Source: Anderseniella sp. (GTDB lineage: Bacteria; Pseudomonadota; Alphaproteobacteria; Rhizobiales; Aestuariivirgaceae). From it: a stretch of 5,038 nt of DNA. The stretch spans positions 1-5,038 of the forward strand of contig JABDRA010000362.1 in NCBI GenBank assembly GCA_013041995.1. The letters run 5' to 3'. The position numbers and the translations under genes were made by a program. Below the pieces are notes generated by a model. It was not told the origin of the DNA. It ran no database searches and saw only the letters and a program-made list of their open reading frames with translations. Shown here in pieces: positions 1 to 4,819 of the stretch. Position 1 is the stretch's first letter. Each line of letters opens with the position of its first letter.

Positions 1-1240
1 CCTCATAACCGCGTTTGGCTAACTGCATGGCGCATTCAAGACCGGCGGGCCCGCCACCCACCACGAGTGCATCATGCTCGCTTCCTCTGGTTTCAATTTT
101 TTCCGGATGCCAGTTGCGGCGCCATTCTTCACCCATGGTTGGGTTCTGCGTGCAGCGGATGGGGATGCCGAAACTATCGCAGGACACGCAGACATTGCAC
201 CCGATGCACTCGCGGATTTCCTCGATCCTGCCATCCTTGATCTTGGCAGGCAGGAAGGGATCGGCAATGGACGGGCGCGCTGCTCCGATAAAGTCGACAA
301 CACCATTCTTGACCATCGCGGCCATCATGTCTGGGGAGTTCAGCCGTCCGACAGCAACAACCGGTTTGGAGGTGAGCTTCTTGACGAAGTCGATGTAGGT
401 GGTTTGATAGCCATCTTCCGGCTGGAACCTGGTTGTGGCTGAATCATTGGACCAGTCTGATACGTTCACATCCCACAGATCAGGGAATTCAGCCAGCATC
501 TCCACCACTTCGCGGCCTTCAGCCGACGCCTGCATGCCGGACGGGCCCATCATTTCATCAACCGCAAAGCGAAGTGCTACCGCGCATTCATCGCCGATTG
601 CCTCCCTTGTTTCTTCGAGCAATTCCCGCATCAAACGGGCGCGGTTTTCCAGGCTGCCGCCATATTCGTCAGTGCGATCATTGTATTCTTTCAGGAGGAA
701 ATGATGCGCCAGTGTCATGCGATGTCCGGCATAAACATAGACTATATCAAAACCGGCCCGCTTGGCGCGCAGCGCTGCATCCTTGTGCCAGCGACGAAAG
801 GCCCGGATGTCCGACTTGTCCATTGCCCTTGCCTGCTTGGGATAAATCAGGTCGACGGACATGTCGGACGGCGCCAGCACAGGTGCTCTGGACATCAGAT
901 TGGCGGAATGATTGCCGTTGTGAACCAGTTCGATGGCGGCAAGCGAGCCCTGGTCATGAACCGCCTCGGTCATCAGGCGAAGTGCGGGTAAGTCATGATC
1001 GTCCCAGATACGCTGTTCGGGATAGGGTGACAGATCGGATGACGGGTGCAGCTCTGCCTCTTCGGTGCTGACGACGGCCCATCCGCCTTCGGCTTTCATG
1101 GCTCGCATGGCCGCATGGGCACGAGGACGCAAATGGCCGAGCCCGCAACAGTGAGGAACCTGGTAGAACCGGTTGCGCGCCGTGACCGGGCCGATTTTTA
1201 CCGGCTCAAACAGGACTGAATATTTGCCGCCATTCGCCAT
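1..1240 (-). CDS. Trimethylamine/dimethylamine dehydrogenase-type FMN/4Fe-4S oxidoreductase, N-terminal 413 residues (3' end off window)
   Basis: Flavoenzyme of the TMADH / 2,4-dienoyl-CoA reductase family, probably oxidatively demethylating a small N-methylated amine in the cytoplasm. The reverse-strand translation resembles TMADH throughout the part present. Residues 1-340 form the FMN-binding TIM barrel, with RNRFYQVPHC near the N-terminus; Cys31 aligns with the cysteine that binds FMN covalently in TMADH. Tyr170 and His173 (YVYAGH) match the TMADH active-site Tyr169/His172. CIGCNVC plus a cysteine 12 residues on (Cys345, 348, 351, 363) would hold a 4Fe-4S cluster. VGGGPAGLE (residues 394-402) opens the C-terminal nucleotide-binding domain. 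Family members run to roughly 650-730 residues, so about 40% is missing. The ATG at 1240 has a GGAG seven bases upstream and the next upstream in-frame codons reach a stop. The TMADH cage Tyr60 is Glu61 here and Trp355 has no equivalent, so trimethylamine is unlikely to be the substrate. The family is firm; the substrate is unknown. Confidence 0.93.
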   Translation of the reverse strand, partial: MANGGKYSVLFEPVKIGPVTARNRFYQVPHCCGLGHLRPRAHAAMRAMKAEGGWAVVSTEEAELHPSSDLSPYPEQRIWDDHDLPALRLMTEAVHDQGSLAAIELVHNGNHSANLMSRAPVLAPSDMSVDLIYPKQARAMDKSDIRAFRRWHKDAALRAKRAGFDIVYVYAGHRMTLAHHFLLKEYNDRTDEYGGSLENRARLMRELLEETREAIGDECAVALRFAVDEMMGPSGMQASAEGREVVEMLAEFPDLWDVNVSDWSNDSATTRFQPEDGYQTTYIDFVKKLTSKPVVAVGRLNSPDMMAAMVKNGVVDFIGAARPSIADPFLPAKIKDGRIEEIRECIGCNVCVSCDSFGIPIRCTQNPTMGEEWRRNWHPEKIETRGSEHDALVVGGGPAGLECAMQLAKRGYE

Positions 1241-1326
1241 GCGTGCGCTCCAGCTACATTATGATTTCAATTTATGGACATACATTCATTTTATGATGCA
1301 ATTGCGATGCGGAGTCAATTCATTGT
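1241..1326. promoter_or_regulatory. Divergent promoter/operator region between oxidoreductase and TetR genes
   Basis: These 86 AT-rich bases separate two divergent genes and must hold both promoters. The heptamer ACATACA (1278-1284) recurs inverted as TGTATGT (1324-1330), the second copy overlapping the regulator's start codon. The nonamer TTTATGGAC occurs at 1271-1279 and again at 1330-1338. A perfect 8-base palindrome, GCAATTGC, lies at 1298-1305. TetR proteins usually bind short palindromes in the shared region and repress both their own gene and the neighbour. Any of these repeats could be the operator, but none is a long perfect palindrome and I cannot place convincing -35/-10 boxes. Confidence 0.55.
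1248..1251 (-). promoter_or_regulatory. Ribosome binding site of the oxidoreductase gene
   Basis: GGAG on the minus strand, seven bases before the ATG at 1240. The spacing is good and supports that start, which also matches the N-terminus of TMADH-type proteins to within a residue. Confidence 0.6.
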
Positions 1327-2070
1327 ATGTTTATGGACGAACGATCAGATCAATCGAATTTCCGGGCAAACAGCAAGTTGAAAAGCACGCAAAATCTGCA
1401 GTCAGAGGATCGGCAGCCGCGTCGATATTCCAGCGAAGACAGCCGCCGTTTGCTGATCGAAGCAACGCTTGATTCAATTGCGGAGGTTGGTTTTTCGAGT
1501 ACATCGGTGAGCGAGATCGTTACCCGCGCAAACCTGTCCCGCGGCATGGTTCATCTGTACTTCAACAACAAGGATGCCCTGCTGGTCGCTGCCGCGCAGC
1601 ATTCTGCAGAGGTTTATTACAACACCCTGTCTGAACAGCTGGAAACCGCAGGCTCAAGCCCGCAGGAAATTCTGGAAACGGTTGTCTTGAGTGATCTCGG
1701 CGAGGAACTGCTCAACGAACGGACCATAAAAATCTGGTTTGCGTTTCGTGGCGAAGCTCATGCAAACCAGGCCATCGGCAAGTTCAGCGATACGCGTGAT
1801 GATTACCTGCGCGACATGATTTTCAATGCGTTCCTCGAGATAGGGACAGCGCAGCAGGTGGGCGAACTGGGCAAGATTGCAAGAGATGCAACTCACGGTA
1901 CACTGGCCCTGTTGGAAGGCATGTGGACGGATTACCTGCTGCATCCGGACTCCTTCAGCCGCGCATCAGCAGCACGCATCATATTCCGGTTTCTGTCAGC
2001 ACTGTTCCCGCAGCATTTCAACCTTGACGGTGCGATCGTGGACCGGGATTTGTCTCGCACGCCGTCGTAA
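1327..2070 (+). CDS. TetR-family transcriptional regulator, BetI-like
   Basis: Cytoplasmic one-component repressor, 247 residues. The helix-turn-helix domain spans about residues 38-86: a helix ending in AEVGF, then TSVSEIVTRANLSRGMVHLYF, the classic TetR recognition region, followed by NNKDALL. The C-terminal half (about 110-230) is the ligand and dimer domain; its ending, with HGTLALLEGMW and a following amphipathic helix, resembles the BetI-type TetR C-terminal domain. BetI itself responds to choline, and relatives often sit beside genes for choline, betaine or methylated-amine breakdown, which suits the divergent TMADH-like gene. The N-terminal 35 residues are polar and longer than usual. 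The ATG at 1327 has GGAG at 1311-1314, a 12-base spacing that is rather long; the ATG at 1333 is an alternative start with a worse spacing. Its ligand is unknown; a product or substrate of the divergent enzyme is the natural guess. Confidence 0.92.
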   Translation: MFMDERSDQSNFRANSKLKSTQNLQSEDRQPRRYSSEDSRRLLIEATLDSIAEVGFSSTSVSEIVTRANLSRGMVHLYFNNKDALLVAAAQHSAEVYYNTLSEQLETAGSSPQEILETVVLSDLGEELLNERTIKIWFAFRGEAHANQAIGKFSDTRDDYLRDMIFNAFLEIGTAQQVGELGKIARDATHGTLALLEGMWTDYLLHPDSFSRASAARIIFRFLSALFPQHFNLDGAIVDRDLSRTPS

Positions 2071-2218
2071 AGGACGGACGTGGTCTGATGGATCATGACC
2101 TGATGCTGTCCGACCGGCCGGATTTCTGATGATCGCATAGGGCTAATCCGGAATGAGATAGCGTTATCGGTAAGCCTTAACGGAACTGCACCAGAGCGAA
2201 AATAGGTTTTACCCTGCA
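2071..2218. other. Convergent intergenic region
   Basis: This 148-base gap lies between the 3' ends of the TetR gene and the minus-strand membrane operon. No coding potential was recognised. It holds the hairpin described at 2075-2112, a spaced inverted repeat CCGGATT/AATCCGG (2118-2124 and 2145-2151) and a weaker CGTTA/TAACG pair near 2162-2182. No stem is followed by a T-run on either strand, so there is no classic intrinsic terminator; termination may be Rho-dependent. Confidence 0.5.
2075..2112 (+). terminator. Possible bidirectional hairpin terminator after TetR gene
   Basis: Five bases after the TetR stop codon, CGGAC (2075-2079) can pair with GTCCG (2108-2112). Inside it, 2082-2100 forms a seven-pair stem with one bulged T and a TGGA loop. 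The position suits a terminator between convergent genes. There is no T-tract and the two stems are separated by unpaired bases, so this is only a weak candidate. Confidence 0.3.
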
Positions 2219-2737
2219 TCACGGTTTCAATGCCGCTTCGCCATGATATCGCTCACCGCATACCTCACCTGCATAGATAAATGTCCGCCGCCCGGTCCAC
2301 CGAACATCAACGATTGAATATGGCAATCGTTTTAACTGCAGCGGGTTTCGCAGAATTTTTCGTTCTGTGAGAATAAACCTCAACGGAGCGCCGACAAGTC
2401 CCGGCTTGTTCTTGAAAAAAGATTCCAGGGAAACTTTAGTCATGGGCTGACATCGGAAAACGAAATAGTTGTTCGCGCGTCTGATTTCAGTGCGGTCATT
2501 TGCAGTCAGGGGTACGAAGAACTGCTCAAAGCGCCTATCAGTTACATGCAATACCGGGCCGTTGTTGGCAGTCGTGTACATACCGTAACCGCCTAGTTTC
2601 CATGGATTTATCAGGTTTCTTGACACCAGATTCAAATGGATGCCGATCCACACCGTGTGCAGGGTAATCAAGCCCACAAGGAATATTTTTTTAACGGACC
2701 AGGCGGCTGGGTTTGAGAACGGGAGGTTATAAGACAT
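2219..2737 (-). CDS. Single-pass membrane protein of unknown function, copy A
   Basis: A 172-residue protein I cannot assign to a named family. One hydrophobic segment (about residues 18-36) follows Lys16-Lys17, which predicts the N-terminus inside and the rest outside the cytoplasmic membrane. Straight after it comes the motif NPWKLGGYGMYTT (residues 44-56). The soluble remainder ends in a probable beta-rich region with FRCQP (Cys96), GAPLRFILTE (116-125), RWTG and YAG..CG (Cys160). Copy B (4301-4819) has exactly the same length and about 96 identical residues by hand alignment without gaps; all named motifs and both cysteines are kept. The ATG overlaps the end of the membrane gene by 11 bases, and a GGGGAG inside that gene lies 10 bases upstream, so translation is probably coupled and the two products probably act together. 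SdpA-like proteins have a similar topology, but that is resemblance only. Confidence 0.85.
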   Translation of the reverse strand: MSYNLPFSNPAAWSVKKIFLVGLITLHTVWIGIHLNLVSRNLINPWKLGGYGMYTTANNGPVLHVTDRRFEQFFVPLTANDRTEIRRANNYFVFRCQPMTKVSLESFFKNKPGLVGAPLRFILTERKILRNPLQLKRLPYSIVDVRWTGRRTFIYAGEVCGERYHGEAALKP

Positions 2738-2962
2738 GTTGCAGCAACTCCCCGATCCCTTGCAGATCTATCAACAACAGGGCACCGCAGATGATAAACA
2801 GTGCGTATGACATTCCCACCCTGAATGCGATGCACAGCAGAGCAATATTCAAGACCTGAAAGTTCATCTCATCTGCGTAAACTCCGGCACCAAGCAGGAA
2901 GCCCACTTCAATTGTCAAGAACAGCACTGAGCGGAAACCGACAAGCAAAAGCACGCCGACAC
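2219..2962 (-). repeat. Paralogous duplication unit A (partner of 4301-5038)
   Basis: The 3' part of the membrane gene plus the whole single-pass gene are homologous, in the same order and orientation, to 4301-5038. Both units keep the 11-base gene overlap and identical lengths of the second gene. Protein identity is about 79% in the membrane protein's end and 56% in the single-pass protein, so this is an old tandem duplication with the DCC gene between the units. The true edge of homology upstream is not visible, because unit B leaves the window. Confidence 0.85.
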
Positions 2963-3569
2963 CTATCTGCCAGAGTAGAATGAAAATGCCGAGAAACTTG
3001 TGCCAGCCGCACGGGTTGTACAGCGTTTCACGGGTACAAAGAAACTGAAACATGTTTTCGGTGGTGGAGCCATAATAGCTTAAAAAAGCAATGTACGACC
3101 CGTCCAGGTAGGTGCCAGCAAGCAGTTTTTGCGCTGCTGCGGCAAGCATCACAACACCAAGAGTTACTCTAAGGTAATCCGCATATAGAGGCTCTTCCCA
3201 CCATTTTGCAAAAAACACGGCTACCGGAATAGTCCAAACAGCCAGCCAACTGTGATTTGCCTGCTCTGCCCAGGTTGCAAATGCATCATAGACGAAAAAC
3301 ACACTAAACACCGCGATAGCAATTCGGCTGTATTTTTCGGTCCAGGTCCCGGCCAGGATCATGGCCGTCGCACAGGCCAGGGCTACTGAAGCAAGCCAGT
3401 AGGAGGTGATGGGTGCATAATGTTCCTGGACTCGTTCAAAACAGACCGACAGCATTGCTGCTATCAGCGCCAGCCTGATGTATTTGCCTATGTCCTCACC
3501 GGACCTGGCGATTGGTACCGGCATCAAAAAATCCGGCAGCTTTGGAATGGTCAACCCTTGTACCCTCAT
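2727..3569 (-). CDS. Multi-pass membrane protein, HTTM/DoxX-like, copy A
   Basis: A polytopic inner-membrane protein with eight or nine hydrophobic segments, at roughly residues 31-44, 54-75, 81-98, 108-122, 132-151, 192-211, 214-230, 237-250 and 253-267 of a 280-residue product. The stretch AAAAQKLLAGTYLDGSYIAF (about 143-162) resembles the 'KL..G.(W/Y)L.G' region seen in HTTM (vitamin-K-carboxylase-like) and DoxX-type membrane proteins. HTTM genes commonly sit beside DCC-family genes, as here. A loop at about 170-190 holds two cysteines (178 and 187). The C-terminus is well conserved in copy B (about 60 of the last 76 residues). The start is uncertain: the frame is open to 3677, but that first codon is a TTG after a stop. 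ATG at 3569, TTG at 3554 (GAGG nine bases upstream) and ATG at 3524 are all possible. I chose 3569 as the longest ATG start. Biochemical function is unknown. Confidence 0.8.
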   Translation of the reverse strand: MRVQGLTIPKLPDFLMPVPIARSGEDIGKYIRLALIAAMLSVCFERVQEHYAPITSYWLASVALACATAMILAGTWTEKYSRIAIAVFSVFFVYDAFATWAEQANHSWLAVWTIPVAVFFAKWWEEPLYADYLRVTLGVVMLAAAAQKLLAGTYLDGSYIAFLSYYGSTTENMFQFLCTRETLYNPCGWHKFLGIFILLWQIGVGVLLLVGFRSVLFLTIEVGFLLGAGVYADEMNFQVLNIALLCIAFRVGMSYALFIICGALLLIDLQGIGELLQHVL

Positions 3570-3908
3570 TTCCCATCTGCTTTGTGTGATTGCCTCTACG
3601 GGTTGATTTGATAGCAAATTTTGCCAGCCAGAGTAATTGCAAGCGCGCCAATTGCCAACCAGTCGAGCAACGTGCAACTAAGTCAACGGTGGTATCACAA
3701 GGCCTCAAAGCTCAACGTGGTTTACTTCATTTCCCACCGCTGAGCGTGGCCACTCATACCAAGGTGTGCTGTGAAAAGACGCGGTTGAAAGCCAGCCAAT
3801 TAGATGGATCAGGGCTGCAACCTACCCGGACACGCAATTGGGGCAAACCTCCGCACCTCTTGGGCCTCAGTTTAATAGCGTGGTAGAAATTGTGCGAATG
3901 CTTCTTGT
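3570..3908. other. Long gap between DCC gene and membrane gene copy A
   Basis: These 339 bases break the otherwise overlapping gene cluster. Short open frames cross it on both strands, but none has a good ribosome site or a recognisable protein pattern. The decamer TGGGAAATGA on the minus strand occurs at 3727-3736 and again at 3566-3575, where it contains the proposed start codon of the membrane gene. CCAATT (3797-3802) and AATTGG (3836-3841) form a weak inverted repeat. The gap could hold a separate promoter for the copy A pair or be decayed sequence left by the duplication. No tRNA cloverleaf or terminator was found. Confidence 0.4.
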
Positions 3909-4304
3909 TCAACCCCGGTTTCCAAGATTGTTCACCTTGCTGTTTCCGAGCAGTGCCAACAGCATTGCCCGGCCTGTCTTAAGTATCGGATACAGAAACC
4001 GCGACAAGGTTTTTGACCTGAAAATCAGGAAATTCATCTTGTTGAACACACCGGTTCCGGTGCTCAAGAGAGCCAAGGTATGGATCGCATCTGCGCCATG
4101 ATAAAATCGATCACCGATCTTGAGTACGAAGCCTTCGTCCATATCAAGGTTCAGTGCGTTGATTTCTTGCATGATCGGCGGATTGTCACGCGCATTCAGA
4201 AGTTCGAAAGTTCCTGCAGCCTGCTTGATCGACAAGTGTTGCGTATAGTTCCGGCAAACCGGGCAGTCGCCGTCATAAACAAGTGTGATCGCAGGTTTTG
4301 TCAT
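3909..4304 (-). CDS. DCC-family (DUF393) thiol-disulfide oxidoreductase-like protein
   Basis: A 131-residue protein with the DCC-family signature YDGDCPVC at residues 10-17, with Cys14 and Cys17 forming a thioredoxin-like CxxC. The family pattern continues with GFVLKIGDRFYHGADAIHTL in the middle and a C-terminal helix region with SRFLYPILKTGRAMLLALLG. The length is normal for the family. There is no signal peptide, so it is probably cytoplasmic or membrane-associated. Family members are predicted to act in thiol-disulfide exchange; specific substrates are mostly unknown. Its ATG overlaps the stop of the single-pass protein copy B gene by four bases (ATGA), which means one operon and coupled translation. 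DCC proteins are often encoded beside or fused to HTTM membrane proteins, consistent with the flanking genes. A role on the cysteines of the neighbouring envelope proteins is inference. Confidence 0.9.
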   Translation of the reverse strand: MTKPAITLVYDGDCPVCRNYTQHLSIKQAAGTFELLNARDNPPIMQEINALNLDMDEGFVLKIGDRFYHGADAIHTLALLSTGTGVFNKMNFLIFRSKTLSRFLYPILKTGRAMLLALLGNSKVNNLGNRG

Positions 4305-4819
4305 GGCCGCAGCTTGGATTTTCCTCTGAATATTTTACCACATATCTTGCCCGCATAATCGAAGCTGTCCTGCCCGGTCCAGCGTATTTCGAGGATAGAA
4401 TGGGGCAGGCGTTCGGCCCGGATCGGATCTCTCAAAAACGTCTGCTCCGTGAGAATAAACCTCAACGGAGCGCCGGTAAACCTGGGATTGTTTTTAAGGA
4501 AAGTTTGCAGGGACGCTACCCTCAAAGGTTGGCAGCGGAAAATGAAAAAGTTGTTTTCACTTGCTAGCTTGACGCGATCTTTATCGTCAATGGGTATCTC
4601 AAATCCGTCAATACGCCTGTCGAACAAAGACAGTGCTGGGGCCGGATTGACAGTAGTGTACATGCCATAACCGCCAAGCTTCCACGGGTTTATCAGCTGA
4701 TGCGATACCAGGTTCATATGGATAACAAGCCATACCGCATGCAGCACGATTAATCCCAAAAGGATACCCTTTTGAACAGACCACCCACCGGGTTTTGAAA
4801 ATGGAAGTTCATAAGACAT
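4301..4819 (-). CDS. Single-pass membrane protein of unknown function, copy B
   Basis: Paralogue of the 2219-2737 product, also 172 residues, about 56% identical by hand count with no gaps. It has the same N-terminal membrane segment (about 18-36), the NPWKLGGYGMYTT motif (44-56), FRCQP with Cys96, GAPLRFILTE, RWTG and YAG..CG with Cys160. Most differences fall in the stretch after the motif (about 57-90) and at the C-terminus. An ATG at 4852 would add 11 residues, but 4819 matches the start of copy A exactly and has GGGAAG ten bases upstream. The start lies inside the remains of membrane gene copy B, with the same 11-base overlap as in copy A; the stop overlaps the DCC gene's start by four bases. 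The frame is intact although its upstream partner is broken, so it may have lost coupled translation or may work with the copy A membrane protein. Function is unknown. Confidence 0.86.
   Translation of the reverse strand: MSYELPFSKPGGWSVQKGILLGLIVLHAVWLVIHMNLVSHQLINPWKLGGYGMYTTVNPAPALSLFDRRIDGFEIPIDDKDRVKLASENNFFIFRCQPLRVASLQTFLKNNPRFTGAPLRFILTEQTFLRDPIRAERLPHSILEIRWTGQDSFDYAGKICGKIFRGKSKLRP
4449..4475 (-). repeat. 27-base block identical to 2367-2393
   Basis: Inside the two diverged single-pass genes, 27 consecutive bases are identical, including every third codon position, over the codons for GAPLRFILT. In copy B the minus strand around it can fold with CTCCGT pairing to ACGGAG (4445-4470), continued by three more pairs past a bulged T and closed by a seven-base loop. 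In copy A two of the six outer pairs are lost. Confidence 0.5.

Noticed and set aside
74..1071. Plus-strand open frames of 89 to 212 codons across the first kilobase
   Set aside because: They lie opposite a continuous minus-strand frame with clear TMADH-type motifs; their translations are low-complexity and match no protein pattern.
3570..3677. N-terminal extension of the membrane protein to the TTG at 3677
   Set aside because: The TTG directly follows a stop codon and has no clear ribosome site, and the 36 added residues look unlike a membrane protein's N-terminus. A start at 3569 or later is more likely.
3496..3708. A 70-codon minus-strand frame overlapping the membrane gene's 5' end
   Set aside because: It begins with a TTG lacking a good ribosome site, overlaps the membrane gene in another frame and shows no recognisable motif. 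It could be decayed coding sequence, but this cannot be supported.
3566..3736. Insertion element flanked by the 10-base direct repeat TGGGAAATGA
   Set aside because: The 151 bases between the repeats have no terminal inverted repeats and no transposase fragment; 10 matching bases alone are weak evidence for a target duplication.
3740..3880. tRNA-like GGTTGAAAGCC on the plus strand
   Set aside because: It resembles a T-arm only loosely; no acceptor, anticodon or D-arm pairing could be drawn around it.
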